Part shown: in pieces, positions 25,268-36,770 of the stretch
Layout: each line of letters begins with the position of its first letter
How positions within the stretch are numbered: position 1 is the first letter of the stretch
Origin: Phenylobacterium parvum
Lineage (GTDB): Bacteria; Pseudomonadota; Alphaproteobacteria; Caulobacterales; Caulobacteraceae
Direction: 5' to 3'
NCBI RefSeq assembly: GCF_003150835.1
Contig: NZ_CP029479.1
Span: forward strand, 620,001-684,000
DNA: 64,000 nucleotides
The notes under the pieces: model-generated
Database searches by the model: none
Told to the model about the DNA's origin: nothing
What the model saw: only the letters and a program-made list of their open reading frames with translations
Position numbers and translations under genes: made by a program

Positions 25268-25402
25268 TCAGGCCCGGCGGCACCGCTCCGAGCAGTACTT
25301 CACCTCGTCCCAGACCTTCGCCCACTTCTTCCGCCAGGCGAAGGGGCGGCCGCAGACCGGGCAGGTCTTGGTCGGAAGGTCCGCCTTGCGGCGCGCCTTC
25401 AC
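25268..25402 (-). CDS. DUF2256 mini-protein, overlapping the photolyase gene
   Basis: A 44-residue protein with four cysteines: CPVCGRPF near residue 14 and YCSERC near the C terminus, forming a probable zinc site, with the intervening [12 protein letters not shown] typical of DUF2256. The start is GTG at 25400-25402, overlapping the stop of the photolyase gene (GTGA). The frame is open further upstream but lies antisense-free inside the photolyase gene and has no family likeness. DUF2256 genes are often found next to cryptochrome/photolyase-related genes; their role is unknown. Confidence 0.8.
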   Translation of the reverse strand: MKARRKADLPTKTCPVCGRPFAWRKKWAKVWDEVKYCSERCRRA

Positions 25403-26925
25403 AGGCCCAGTTCCGCCAGGCAGGCCGTAGCGTCGGCGCGGATCTCCCGCCGGCGGTCCTCGCCCATGCGCTCCAGGGTGCGCACGGATTGCGCCATGCG
25501 GGGGTTGGAGGCGAACCGCGCCGCATGGCGGTCGATAAAGTCCCAGTAGAGCCGGTTGAAGGGACAGGCGCCCGGTCCGCTCCGCACCTTCACGTCGTAG
25601 GCGCAGCCGCCGCAATAGTCGGACATCCTGTGGATGTAGGACCCGCTGGCGGCATAGGGCTTGGAGCCCAGGAGCCCTCCGTCGGCGTACTGGCTCATGC
25701 CCAGGGTGTTGGGCGCCTCCACCCACTCGAAAGCGTCGGCATAGGCGCCCAGGTACCACTCATGCACGGCGTGGGGGTCCACCCCCGCCAGCAGGGCGAA
25801 GTTGCCGGTCACCATCAGCCTCTGGATGTGGTGGGCGTAGGCCAGGTCCAGGGTCTGGTCGATGGCGGCCTTCAGGCAGGCCATGTCCGTCCGACCCGTC
25901 CAGAAGAAGTCGGGCAGGGGGCGGCGCGCCTCCAGGGCGTTGCGGAAAATGTAGGCCGGGCCCTCCCGCCAGTAGACGCCCCGCACGTATTCCCGCCACC
26001 CGATCACCTGGCGGATGAAGCCCTCGGCGGCGTTCAGCGGGACGCGTCCCGCCCGCCAGGCCGCCTCCACCGCCATGCAGACCTCCAGGGGCTCCAGGAG
26101 GCCGATGTTCAGGTATGGCGAGAGCACCGCATGGTGCAGGTAGGGCGAGTTCGCCAGCATACCGTCCTGGTCGTCGCCGAAGCCGGGCAGGGTGGTCTCG
26201 ACGAAATGGGCCAGGCTCGCCAGGGCCTGCTCCCGGGTCACAGCGAAGCGGAAGTCCTCCAGCCTGCCGAAGCCGTCCGGAAAGCGCTGCGCCACAAGAT
26301 CCAGCACCCCGCGGGTCACGGCGTCGGGCGCATGCCGCAGGGGCTCGGGCAGGAAGAGCCCGCCGGCCGGCGGCGAGCGGTTCTCCGCATCGAAGTTCCA
26401 GCGCCCGCCCGCCGGGGCGTCGCCTTCCATGAGCAGGCCGGTCCGCCGCCGCATCTCGCGGTAGAAGAACTCCATGCGCAGGGCCTTGCGGCCTTCCGCC
26501 CAGGCCTCGAAATCGGCGTGGGAGGCGACGAAGCGGTCGTCCTCGAGCACGGTCACCGGAACGCCCAGGGAGGCGGCCCAGCCATCGGCCTCCAGGCGCA
26601 GGCGCCATTCCCCGGGCTCGGTCAGGAAGACGGCTGAAGCGCCATGGCGGCGCACCGCCCGCTCAAGTTCGCCGCCCAGGGTTCCGGTGTTGTCCCCATC
26701 GTCCAGCCGGACAAAGTCGACGGCCCAGCCCCCGGCCGCCAGTTCGGCGGCGAAGTGGCGCATGGCCGCCAGGACCAGGACGATCTTCTTGCGGTGATGG
26801 CGGACATAGGTCGCCTCGCCCATGACCTCCGCCATCAGCACCACCGTGCGCGCCGGGTCCCGCCCGCGCAGGGAGGAGACGCCAGCCGTCAGCTGGTCCC
26901 CGAGGATCAGGACGAGGTCGGTCAT
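25399..26925 (-). CDS. phrB: Iron-sulphur bacterial cryptochrome/(6-4) photolyase (PhrB type)
   Basis: A 508-residue FeS-BCP photolyase-related protein that should use FAD and blue light to repair (6-4) photoproducts or signal. The N-terminal Rossmann antenna domain starts [16 protein letters not shown]. The C-terminal half contains [28 protein letters not shown] and [28 protein letters not shown]. Four cysteines at C350, C438, C441 and C454 match the [4Fe-4S] ligands of Agrobacterium PhrB as I recall them, including their numbering. It is coupled by a 4-base overlap to the DUF2256 gene downstream. Confidence 0.9.
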   Translation of the reverse strand: MTDLVLILGDQLTAGVSSLRGRDPARTVVLMAEVMGEATYVRHHRKKIVLVLAAMRHFAAELAAGGWAVDFVRLDDGDNTGTLGGELERAVRRHGASAVFLTEPGEWRLRLEADGWAASLGVPVTVLEDDRFVASHADFEAWAEGRKALRMEFFYREMRRRTGLLMEGDAPAGGRWNFDAENRSPPAGGLFLPEPLRHAPDAVTRGVLDLVAQRFPDGFGRLEDFRFAVTREQALASLAHFVETTLPGFGDDQDGMLANSPYLHHAVLSPYLNIGLLEPLEVCMAVEAAWRAGRVPLNAAEGFIRQVIGWREYVRGVYWREGPAYIFRNALEARRPLPDFFWTGRTDMACLKAAIDQTLDLAYAHHIQRLMVTGNFALLAGVDPHAVHEWYLGAYADAFEWVEAPNTLGMSQYADGGLLGSKPYAASGSYIHRMSDYCGGCAYDVKVRSGPGACPFNRLYWDFIDRHAARFASNPRMAQSVRTLERMGEDRRREIRADATACLAELGL

Positions 26926-26960
26926 GGGGCGACTATGCCACGAAAGGCGAGAGGGGGAAT

Positions 26961-26981
26961 CCTGCGGGGCAGGGGCCCTGC
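26961..26981. other. Overlapping GC hairpins upstream of photolyase and receptor genes
   Basis: CCTGC-GGG-GCAGG (26961-26973) and GCAGG-GGC-CCTGC (26969-26981) share their middle arm, so only one hairpin can form at a time. They lie in the 164-base gap between the divergent photolyase and TonB receptor genes. Without a T tract they are not a terminator. This could be chance in GC-rich DNA. Confidence 0.25.
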
Positions 26982-27089
26982 GGCCGGGTCTTTAGAGAAA
27001 CTGAGGCTTCTCGCAAATAAACCCCACTTGTTTGGTAGGAAATAACTCTCGAAAGAGCGGAGGTCTTCAATCTGCATCCGGGGGTTCCC

Positions 27090-29519
27090 GTGCGTACTCT
27101 TATGTTGGGCGGCGTCGCCGCCCTGGGCCTGTCCATCCTGGCGCCGCCGCCAGCGGTCCGGGCGGAAACCTATGAATCTTTTGCAGAGTCTGTGGAGGAC
27201 ACCGGGCCCGGCGCCCTTGAGGAGGTGATCGTCACCGCCCGCCGACGGTCCGAAGCAGCCCAGGATATTCCTGTAGCGGTCTCGGTCCTGACCGCCTCCC
27301 GGATCGAGGATGCCGGCGTCTTTACGGTGGGCCGGCTCCAGCAGCTGGCGCCAAGCTTCCAGTATTTCTCGTCCAACCCCCGAAACACGACTGTCAACAT
27401 TCGGGGTCTCGGGGTGCCCTTCGGCCTGACCAGCGACGGCTTCGAGCAGGGGGTCGGCGTCTATGTCGACGATGTCTATTTCGCCCGGGCGGCGGCGGCG
27501 ACCTTCGACTTCCTCGATGTGGCCCAGGTGGAGGTCCTGCGCGGCCCGCAGGGGACCCTCTATGGCAAGAACACCACCGCCGGCGCCATCAACATCACGA
27601 CGGAGTCGCCGACCTTCGCCTTCGAGGCCAAGGGGGAGGTCACCCTTGGCGACCTGGAGTTCCGGCAGGTGAAGGCGGCGGTCTCGGGACCCCTGACCGA
27701 GACTGTCGCGGGGCGTCTCGCCCTGTCCTCCACCGCCCGGCGCGGGACAATCTGGAACGTCAGGACGCAAACCTGGGTCAACAGCCAGGACAACCTGGGG
27801 CTTCGCGGCCAGCTCCTGATCCGCCCGAGGGCCGACCTCGATATCCTCCTCGCCGCGGACTACAGCGCCCAGGATCCTGAGTGCTGCGCCCAGATCTTCG
27901 TCCGGACGGGCGCCACCCAGCGCCCCCTGGCGCGCCAGTACGCCGCCCTGGCCGCCGTCCAGGGATACGCCGTTCCCAGCACCAACGCCTTCGACCGGAT
28001 CACCGACGTCGACGCCAGCCTGAGCGCCGGCAACATCATCGGCGGGGCCTCGGCCCGGGTGAAGTGGGACGTCGGGCCCGGGACCCTGACCTCGGTCTCC
28101 GCCTGGCGCTTCTGGGACTGGAAGCCCGAGAACGACAGGGACTTCCTCGGCCTGTCCATCGTCCGAAGGTCCCAGAACCCCTCCCAACAGGACCAGTACC
28201 AGCAGGAGCTTCGTTACGATGGCTCCAGTGGCGATTTCGACTATGTCGCCGGGCTCTTCGCCTTCCATCAGCGCATCGACACCCAGGGGACGGAGGAGCA
28301 GGGCGCCAATGCAAGCCGCTGGACCCTCACCGGCGCCCTGGCGGCGAATCCCGCGGTCCTGGACGGCCTGGTCGCGCGCAACACCCAGTGGCTCACCAAC
28401 ACCAGCGCCGCCCTCTTCGGACAGGTCAGCTGGAGGGCGACCGAGGCCCTGACCCTGCAGCCCGGACTGCGCATCAACTACGACGAGAAGGAAGGCTACT
28501 ACCAGCGGCGGGTCTTCGATGGGCAGGGAAATCCCGTTCTTTTCGGGCAGACCGATCCCATCAAGGTGGCGCAGCGGGGCGTATATGCGCCCCAGGAAAG
28601 CGCCCCGCGCTTCAGTGACTGGAACCTCAGCTACGATCTGACGGCCAGCTACCGGATCAACGGCGACGTCCTTGCCTACGCCACCTACGCCAAGGCCTTC
28701 AAGACCGGCGGGATCAACCAGAACGGCCTGCCCACGGATGCGGCGGGCAATCCCATCCTGGCGGCGGGGACCATCCGTCCCGAGGACGTGAATCACCTTG
28801 AGGCGGGGCTGAAGACCCGGTTCCCTGGCCTTGACGCCATCGTCAACCTGGCCCTCTTCCGCACCGAGATCCGGGACTACCAGGCCACCGTCACCAACGG
28901 CCAGCTGGGGGTGTTGCGCGGCTACCTCGCCAACGCCGGGCGGGTGCGCAGCCAGGGTGCGGAGATCGACGCCTCCATCGCTCCGACCGCCTTCTTCAGC
29001 GCCTACGTCAACGCCGCCTGGACGGACGCCAGCTATGTCCGCTTCGTCGACGCCCCCTGCCCGCCGGAGCTCTCGGGCGGCACGACGGCCGCCGCCGGGC
29101 AGGCGCCGAGCCCGCCGGGAACCCCGGGCGGGGTCAGCCCGGCCAACTGCGACATCTCCGGGGCCCGCCTTCCCGGAGTATCCGAGTGGTCCTTCACCTT
29201 TGGCGCCGAGACCCGCCGGCCTGTGGCGCTCTTCGGCCGGTAGGGAGAGGTCTATCTGGGCCTGGATGGATCCTGGAGGTCGGACTTCTCCTCCAGCGCC
29301 TCACCGTCGGCCTATACGAACGTCAAGGCCTACGGGCTGGCGGGCCTTCGCGCGGGGTTCCGGGCCCAGGAAGGCCTGGAGGTCTTCGCCTGGGTCCGCA
29401 ATGCGCTCGACGCCGAGTACTACGAGTTCCTCGCTGTCGGTCCCGGCAATACCGGCCTCATCGCCGGCCAGCCCGGTGATCCGCGGACGGTGGGCCTGAC
29501 CCTGCGCCTGTCCCGCTGA
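27090..29519 (+). pseudogene. TonB-dependent receptor interrupted by an in-frame TAG
   Basis: Outer-membrane receptor for an unknown ligand (siderophore, sugar or aromatic). A GTG start follows a GGGGG ribosome site; a signal peptide, then the TonB box EEVIVTARRR near residue 44, the plug domain (DIPVAVSVL, NTTVNIRGLGVPF, LRGPQGTLYGKNTTAGAIN) and the beta-barrel follow. At 29241-29243 codon 718 is TAG. The same frame continues without another stop for 91 codons to TGA at 29517-29519, with GEVYLGLDGSW, VFAWVRNALD and the typical receptor ending VGLTLRL. Without those last strands the barrel should not insert. It may be a recent nonsense mutation, a sequencing error or stop readthrough. A single base (for example CAG to TAG) would explain it. 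Confidence 0.82.
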
Positions 29520-29529
29520 ACCGGCGCCT

Positions 29530-30273
29530 CTACCAGGGCACGGTTAGGCCCTCGGCGTCGAAGAAGCCGCCGGTGGCCGAGGCGGGGAGGGCGTCGAGGA
29601 CAGCCAGCAGCTTGCGCGCCGCTGTCTCCGGCGACTGGGCCCGGGCGTCCTCGCCCACGATGGGAGCCGACAGGCCGGTGGCCACGGTGCCGGGATGCAG
29701 GGCCACGCACAGGGCCTCGGGATTTCGCCGGGCCAGCTCGATGGCGGCGGTGTGCACCAGCTGGTTCAGCGCCGCCTTGGAGGCGCGGTAGGCGTACCAG
29801 CCCCCCAGGCGGTTGTCGCCAATGCTGCCCACGCGCGCCGACAGGGCGGCGAAGACGCAGCGGCCCCGTCGGGGCAGGCGTGGCGCCAGGTGCTTCATCA
29901 CCAGGGCCGGCCCGGTGGCGTTGACGGCGAAGGCCAGGGCCATGGCCCCGGGGTCGATCCGCGACAGGCTCTTTTCCGGCGTGAGCCCCGCCCCGTGCAG
30001 GACGCCGGCGGCATGAATGACCAGCCTCAGCTCCCCGGCCGTTGCGGCCTGTCCGATGGCCTTGGCCACCGAGGCTTCATCCAGGAGGTCCAGGGGCGGT
30101 TCGCTGCGCCGTCCCAGGCCGATGACGCGGCTGAACCGCTCCGACGCCTCCAGTTCGCGGACAAGCGCCGAACCGATTCCGCCCTCGAACCCGATGACGA
30201 GGGCGACGGAGGCCGGCGAGGGCGGTTCAGGATCGGACAGGTCAGTCTCTCCGTGGAGGGGACATGCGGGCAT
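29530..30273 (-). CDS. Short-chain dehydrogenase/reductase
   Basis: Rossmann-fold oxidoreductase of about 247 residues. The cofactor motif is degenerate, VALVIGFEGGIGSALVREL in place of TGxxxGIG. IHAAGVLHG holds the NAG-like segment, ALSARVGSIGDNRLGGWYAYRASKAAL contains the Tyr and Lys (YRASK), and ALHPGTVATGLSAP follows. The ATG at 30271-30273 is the best in-frame start; upstream sequence is antisense to the Rrf2 gene, and no clear ribosome site is visible. The last bases converge on the broken TonB receptor. Relatives are annotated as CsgA-like SDRs; the substrate is unknown. Confidence 0.78.
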   Translation of the reverse strand: MPACPLHGETDLSDPEPPSPASVALVIGFEGGIGSALVRELEASERFSRVIGLGRRSEPPLDLLDEASVAKAIGQAATAGELRLVIHAAGVLHGAGLTPEKSLSRIDPGAMALAFAVNATGPALVMKHLAPRLPRRGRCVFAALSARVGSIGDNRLGGWYAYRASKAALNQLVHTAAIELARRNPEALCVALHPGTVATGLSAPIVGEDARAQSPETAARKLLAVLDALPASATGGFFDAEGLTVPW

Positions 30274-30309
30274 GTGGACGCCGGGCCCCGCGACCGCAAT
30301 ACTCCCTCC

Positions 30310-30744
30310 ATGCTCTCCCGGCGATCCCGCTACGCCCTGCGCGCCCTCATCCACCTCGCCCAGCGGGAAGAGGACGGCCCTGCCTCCATCGCCGAGATCG
30401 CCCGCCTGGCCTCGGCGCCGCGCAAGTTCCTGGAGGCCATCCTCCTGGACCTCAGGAACCACAACCTGCTGGTGTCCAGCCGGGGCCGGTCCGGGGGCTA
30501 CCGGTTGGCGGCCTCAGCCGAGGCCATCAGCTTCGCTGATGTCATCCGCGTACTGGATGGACCTCTCGCCCTGGCCCCCTGCGCGTCGAAGACGGCCTAT
30601 CGCCCCTGCGAGGCCTGTCCGGACGTTGCGACCTGCCCCGTCCATCCGGCCCTGGTCGCTGCCCGGGAGGCGGTGGCCTCCGTCCTGGAGGGCTGGACCC
30701 TGGCCCGGGCGGCCCGCGAGGCGCCGCCCTTTCAGATTTCCTGA
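30310..30744 (+). CDS. Rrf2-family regulator with Cys cluster
   Basis: A 144-residue winged-helix regulator. MLSRRSRYALRALIHLAQ and IAEIARLASAPRKFLEAILLDLR are the Rrf2 helix-turn-helix; SSRGRSGGYRLA is the wing. Four cysteines at C91, C100, C103 and C109 lie in the loop where IscR and NsrR bind a 2Fe-2S or 4Fe-4S cluster, so an Fe-S or thiol-based sensor is likely. The open frame extends upstream but only antisense to the divergent SDR gene; ATG 30310 gives the standard length. The TSUP exporter starts 76 bases downstream, and Rrf2-TSUP pairs are usual in sulfur metabolism. Confidence 0.85.
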   Translation: MLSRRSRYALRALIHLAQREEDGPASIAEIARLASAPRKFLEAILLDLRNHNLLVSSRGRSGGYRLAASAEAISFADVIRVLDGPLALAPCASKTAYRPCEACPDVATCPVHPALVAAREAVASVLEGWTLARAAREAPPFQIS

Positions 30745-30820
30745 TCAGGCCCGGACTTTTAATCTATCGATCCGCTAGGAATTATCGGGCATGGGCCTTC
30801 CTTCCCGGAGGAGTGCGCCC

Positions 30821-31597
30821 TTGGAAGAGTTCCTGCTTTTCGCCCTGGTCGGCTTCCTGGCCCAGGCCGTCGACGGCGCCCTGGGCATGGCCTATGGCGT
30901 CGTGTCCTCAACGGTCCTGCTGAGCGTCGGCGTGCCCCCGGCGGCGGCCTCCGCCAGCGTCCACGCAGCGGAGGTCTTCACCACCGCGGCCTCGGCGGGC
31001 TCCCACGCCTGGCACCGTAACGTAAACTGGAAGCTGTTCGTCCCCCTCGCGATCGGAGGCTGCGTGGGCGGCGCCCTGGGCGCCTTCGTCCTCACCAGCA
31101 TCGACGGGGCGATCCTGAAGCCCTGGATCACCGGCTACCTGGCCCTGATGGGCGGGGTGATCCTCTGGCGCGCCATCCGTGGCCCGGCGCCGCGCCTCTT
31201 TCCGGTGAAGTACAGCGGCCCCCTGGGCTTCTTCGGCGGCCTGTTCGACGCGATCGGCGGCGGCGGCTGGGGTCCGACCGTGGCCACCGCCATGGTCGGC
31301 GCCGGCGGCGATCCCCGCACCAGCATCGGCACCACCAACACCGCCGAGTTCCTCGTCACCTCGACCATCTCGGCGACCTTCCTGGCGACCCTGCTGACCG
31401 GACACTGGGCCGATGCAGGGGGCCTGTCAGACCACGCCACCGCGGTGGCGGGCCTGATCGCCGGAGGCCTGGTCTCCGCCCCCCTGGCCGGCCTCATGGT
31501 CAAGCTGGCGCCCCAGCGGATCCTGACGGGCGCCGTCGGCGTGCTCGTCGCCAGCCTCGCCGCCTACCAGGCCGCCCGCCTCGCCGGCTGGGTCTAG
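30821..31597 (+). CDS. TSUP (TauE/SafE) family membrane transporter
   Basis: Inner-membrane carrier with about 8 hydrophobic segments, of the family exporting or importing sulfite, sulfoacetate, sulfolactate or related anions. The two homologous halves show GFLAQAVDGALGMAYG and GGLFDAIGGGGWGPTVA, the duplicated signature. I choose TTG at 30821 as start: GGAGGAG at 30807-30813 is 7 bases upstream and the protein then begins directly before helix 1. The in-frame ATG at 30791 would add ten polar residues and has no ribosome site. The end overlaps the convergent glutathione transferase gene by 4 bases. Confidence 0.83.
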   Translation: MEEFLLFALVGFLAQAVDGALGMAYGVVSSTVLLSVGVPPAAASASVHAAEVFTTAASAGSHAWHRNVNWKLFVPLAIGGCVGGALGAFVLTSIDGAILKPWITGYLALMGGVILWRAIRGPAPRLFPVKYSGPLGFFGGLFDAIGGGGWGPTVATAMVGAGGDPRTSIGTTNTAEFLVTSTISATFLATLLTGHWADAGGLSDHATAVAGLIAGGLVSAPLAGLMVKLAPQRILTGAVGVLVASLAAYQAARLAGWV

Positions 31598-32445
31598 AGG
31601 ACCAGCTTGTCGAAGTCGCTGGCGTCGTGGCGTTCCAGCAGCTGGCTCTCCGGCTTGCCGAAGGGCCGGTTCACGGCCCGTCCGCGCTTGGCCGCCGGCC
31701 GGGCGGCGATGGCGTCGGCCCAGCGGTTCACGTGGACGTACTCGTGCACCTGGAGGAACTCGCCCCCGCCATACATTTCGCCCTTGGCCATGCCTCCGTA
31801 CCAGGGCCAGATGGCCATGTCGGCGATGGTGAAGTCCGGCCCGGCGATGTACTCGCTCTCCGCCAGCCGGCGGTCCAGCACGTCCATCTGGCGCTTCACC
31901 TCCATGGCGAACCGGTCGATGGCGTATTCGATCTTGAACGGGGCATAGGCGTAGAAGTGGCCGAAGCCGCCGCCCAGGTAGGGGGCGCTGCCCATCTGCC
32001 AGAACAGCCAGGACATGCACTCGGCGCGGGCGCCCGGCTCGGTGGGCAGGAAAGCGCCGAACTTCTCGGCCAGGTGCACCAGGATGGCGCCGGACTCAAA
32101 GACCCGGATCGGCTTGGGCCCGCTGCGGTCCAGGAGGGCGGGGATCTTCGAGTTCGGGTTGATGTCGACAAAGCCGCTGGAGAACTGGTCCCCCTCGTTG
32201 ATACGGATCAGCCAGGCGTCATACTCGGCGCCGGAATGGCCCAGGGCCAGAAGCTCCTCCAGCATCACCGTCACCTTCACCCCGTTGGGCGTGCCCAGGG
32301 AGTAGAGCTGCATCGGGTGGCGCCCGACCGGCAGCTCCTTCTCGTGGGTTGCTCCCGCCACCGGCCGGTTGATGTTGGCGAAACGGCCGCCATTCTCGCG
32401 GTTCCAGGTCCAGATCTTCGGCGGGACGTATTCGGCGTCGGACAT
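31594..32445 (-). CDS. yghU: YghU-type glutathione transferase/disulfide-bond oxidoreductase
   Basis: Cytoplasmic GST-superfamily protein of 283 residues. After a 40-residue N-terminal extension (YVPPKIWTWNRENGGRFANINRP) comes the thioredoxin domain with LYSLGTPNGVKVTVMLEEL (residues 47-65), the Thr-Pro-Asn motif of YghU/YfcG proteins, which bind two glutathiones and reduce disulfides. FESGAILVHLAEKFG binds glutathione. The helical domain contains GPDFTIADMAIWPWYGG. The start is followed by normal family sequence. It converges on the TSUP gene, overlapping by 4 bases. A role in thiol/sulfur homeostasis would suit the neighbours but is inference. Confidence 0.88.
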   Translation of the reverse strand: MSDAEYVPPKIWTWNRENGGRFANINRPVAGATHEKELPVGRHPMQLYSLGTPNGVKVTVMLEELLALGHSGAEYDAWLIRINEGDQFSSGFVDINPNSKIPALLDRSGPKPIRVFESGAILVHLAEKFGAFLPTEPGARAECMSWLFWQMGSAPYLGGGFGHFYAYAPFKIEYAIDRFAMEVKRQMDVLDRRLAESEYIAGPDFTIADMAIWPWYGGMAKGEMYGGGEFLQVHEYVHVNRWADAIAARPAAKRGRAVNRPFGKPESQLLERHDASDFDKLVL

Positions 32446-32585
32446 TCAGGCCTCCATGGCGCGGAGCATCCGCCCCCGCGGACGCCCTTCGGAGTCAGAA
32501 TAGCGAGCCCGCCGGGTTTCCCAACGGGATTTTGCGCGGCCGGTCCGGGCGCCTATCTCCCGTGTCCACAGACCGGAGGAAACCC

Positions 32586-33584
32586 ATGTCCCGATCCGCC
32601 CGCCCCAGCCGCCGCGCCCTGCTCGCCGCCGCGCCCCTGGCCGCCGCCGCTGCACCCGCCCTGGCGGCGGAGGTCCTGCCCGCGGGGGCGCTGAAGGGCC
32701 GAACGGTCCTGATCACCGGCGCCAGTTCGGGCTTTGGCCGCCTCACCGCCCTTCACCTCGCCGGTCTGGGCGCCCACGTCATCGCCTCGATGCGGAACCT
32801 CCAGAAGGGGCGCCGTCCCGAGGCGGCTTCGCTGAAAGCTGAGGCCAGCGGCCTGCCGGGTCGTCTCGACCTGGTGGAGATCGACGTCACCCGGCCGGAC
32901 CAGGTGGTCTCCGGCGTCGCCGCGGCAGAGCGCCTCGCCGGCGGCGGCCTGGACGTCCTGGTCTCCAACGCCGGCATCGGACTCTCCGGTCCCCTGGAGC
33001 TGCATGACGAGGCGGCCCTCGAAGCCGAGTTCCAGACCAACCTCCTCGGCGGCCTGCGCATGGCCCGGGCCGTCCTGCCAGGCATGCGGGCCCGCAAGGC
33101 CGGCCTCATCCTGCCCGTCTCCTCCCAGCTTGGCCGGATCATCATGCCCAACATGGGCGGCTACTGCTCGGGCAAGTGGGGCCTGGAGGCCGCCTTCGAG
33201 GCCATGGCCTACGAGCTCGCCCCCCTCGGCGTCGAGGTCACCATCGTTCAACCCGGCGGCTACCCGACCCGGATCTGGGAGACCGGCTCCCGGGCGGTCG
33301 AGGCCATGATCGCCCGGAATGAACCCGAGCGCGTCCAGGCCTACGCCCAGCACATCGCCATGACCCGGGCCTCCATGACCGCCCCGCGCCGGTCGGATCC
33401 GATGGACGTGGCCCGCGCCATCGCCGGCCTCATCGCCCTGCCGGCCGGGGATCGCCCCCTGCGCCAACCGGTCCACCCGGACACCACCGTCACCACGGCC
33501 GTGAACAAGGCCCTGTCGGACGTCCAGGACCGGGTCCTCTCGCGGGGCCCCTACGCCGCCTGGCGAGCGGCGGTTTCTGGCTGA
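32586..33584 (+). CDS. Short-chain dehydrogenase with Tat-like signal peptide
   Basis: A 332-residue SDR with TGASSGFG at residues 44-51, NAG in VSNAGIG (127-133), and Tyr193/Lys197 in YCSGK. It is preceded by an export signal ([20 protein letters not shown], residues 8-27). The double arginine fits Tat export of a folded, cofactor-loaded enzyme. The start is ATG 32586, with GGAGGAAACCC directly upstream. An NAD(P)-dependent enzyme outside the cytoplasm is unusual; either the cofactor travels with it, as in glucose-fructose oxidoreductase, or the stretch is a membrane anchor. No operon partner is evident. Confidence 0.82.
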   Translation: MSRSARPSRRALLAAAPLAAAAAPALAAEVLPAGALKGRTVLITGASSGFGRLTALHLAGLGAHVIASMRNLQKGRRPEAASLKAEASGLPGRLDLVEIDVTRPDQVVSGVAAAERLAGGGLDVLVSNAGIGLSGPLELHDEAALEAEFQTNLLGGLRMARAVLPGMRARKAGLILPVSSQLGRIIMPNMGGYCSGKWGLEAAFEAMAYELAPLGVEVTIVQPGGYPTRIWETGSRAVEAMIARNEPERVQAYAQHIAMTRASMTAPRRSDPMDVARAIAGLIALPAGDRPLRQPVHPDTTVTTAVNKALSDVQDRVLSRGPYAAWRAAVSG

Positions 33585-33673
33585 ACCTGCGCTTTGAGGT
33601 TGCCTCCTGCGGCGGCGGCGCCAAACTCCGCCGCCAAAGAGGAACCCTCAGGACCGGTCAGGAGTACGACCCC

Positions 33674-35491
<1,818 letters not shown>

Positions 35492-35534
35492 GGCTTCCTG
35501 CCTACCCGCTGGTCCCATGGTCCCGGAGTTCCTG

Positions 35535-36749
35535 ATGCGCCTCTGCGCCGTCCTCGCCCTCGCCGCCGCCCTGGCCGGTCCCGCCGCCGCCGCGTCATCC
35601 CTGCAGGGGGATGGCGGCGTGCCTGACTTCTACGCCTGGTCGGGCAAGGTGAAGGGCAAGCCGGGAAAACTCCTGCGACAGGAGCCCCTGGCCCCGGCCC
35701 TGGTCCTCGACGGCGCCGCTTCCGGTGCGCGCATCCTCTACACTTCGACGGAGGGCCTGGGCGGCAAGGACAGGGTGGTGGTCTCCGGGGCCGTCTTCAT
35801 TCCCAGGGGCGAGGCGCCCAAGGGGGGCTGGCCCCTCCTGGCCTGGGCGCACGGTACGGTGGGCGTGGCCGACGTCTGCGCCCCGTCCTTCGCCGGCCGC
35901 AGTCCGCGGGACAAGACCTACCTCGGCTATTGGCTGTCGAAAGGCTATGCTGTCGTGGCCAGCGACTACCAGGGCCTGGGTGTGGCCGGCGGCCATCCCT
36001 ACCTCGCCACCCGGCCCTCGGCCTACAGCGTCCTGGACTCTGTCCGCGCGGTCCAAAAAGGGGGCTTCCCGGTCTCCCGGAGCGTGGTCCTCATCGGCCA
36101 GTCCCAGGGCGGCGGCGCGGCCTTCGCCACCGCCGGCTACGCCTCCTCCTACGCCCCCGAGCTCGACATCCGCGGCACGGTGGCCACCGGCACGCCCTAT
36201 TTCTCGCCCGAGGCCCAGGCCGCGCTGCAGGCCGCCCGTCCCCGGGACGCCGTCGACCCGACCTTGGGCTACAACTTCCTGATCCACAGCCTGCTGGAGC
36301 AGATCGATCCCGGCTTCCGGGTCGAGGACTATGTCACCGACGCGGCCCTGCCCCTGGCGCGCTCCGTCGCCACCACCTGCTTTGGCGAGCTGGCCGGCGG
36401 CGTCATGCGCGGCGGCTGGACCTTCAACCGCGCCTACAAGGCCGACCCGGCCGACCGGATGCTCCCCGCCTACGCCCTTATGGGCTACCCGACCTTGAAG
36501 ATCCCCACGCCCGTCTTCATGGGCACGGGGGGTTCCGACCGCGACGTCCCGCCCGGCATGCAGCTCAGCCTCGCCGCCGACGCCTGCAGGGCCGGGACGG
36601 TGATCCAGTCCCACGTCTATCCGGGGCTCGATCACTCCGGGGCCGTGAACGGTTCGACCCGGGAGTCCTCCGCCTTCGTGGAGGCGGTCTTCGCCGGCAA
36701 GCCGGTGGCGGGCAACTGCAAGTCCCTGCCGACTCCGCCCCCGGCCTGA
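35535..36749 (+). CDS. Secreted alpha/beta hydrolase (secretory lipase type)
   Basis: A 404-residue hydrolase with a cleavable signal peptide (MRLCAVLALAAALAGPAAA). PLLAWAHGTVG near residue 103 forms the oxyanion region, LIGQSQGGGAA near 200 is the nucleophile elbow (G-Q-S-Q-G), FMGTGGSDRDVPP supplies the acid and YPGLDHSGAVNG the catalytic His. The lid and spacing resemble LIP-type secretory lipases. ATG 35535 is preferred because CGGAG lies 6 bases upstream and the signal starts there; the frame is open earlier but overlaps the monooxygenase gene. Esterase/lipase activity outside the cytoplasm is expected, substrate unknown. Confidence 0.83.
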   Translation: MRLCAVLALAAALAGPAAAASSLQGDGGVPDFYAWSGKVKGKPGKLLRQEPLAPALVLDGAASGARILYTSTEGLGGKDRVVVSGAVFIPRGEAPKGGWPLLAWAHGTVGVADVCAPSFAGRSPRDKTYLGYWLSKGYAVVASDYQGLGVAGGHPYLATRPSAYSVLDSVRAVQKGGFPVSRSVVLIGQSQGGGAAFATAGYASSYAPELDIRGTVATGTPYFSPEAQAALQAARPRDAVDPTLGYNFLIHSLLEQIDPGFRVEDYVTDAALPLARSVATTCFGELAGGVMRGGWTFNRAYKADPADRMLPAYALMGYPTLKIPTPVFMGTGGSDRDVPPGMQLSLAADACRAGTVIQSHVYPGLDHSGAVNGSTRESSAFVEAVFAGKPVAGNCKSLPTPPPA

Positions 36750-36770
36750 TCCACGAACCCGGGAGTTTAC

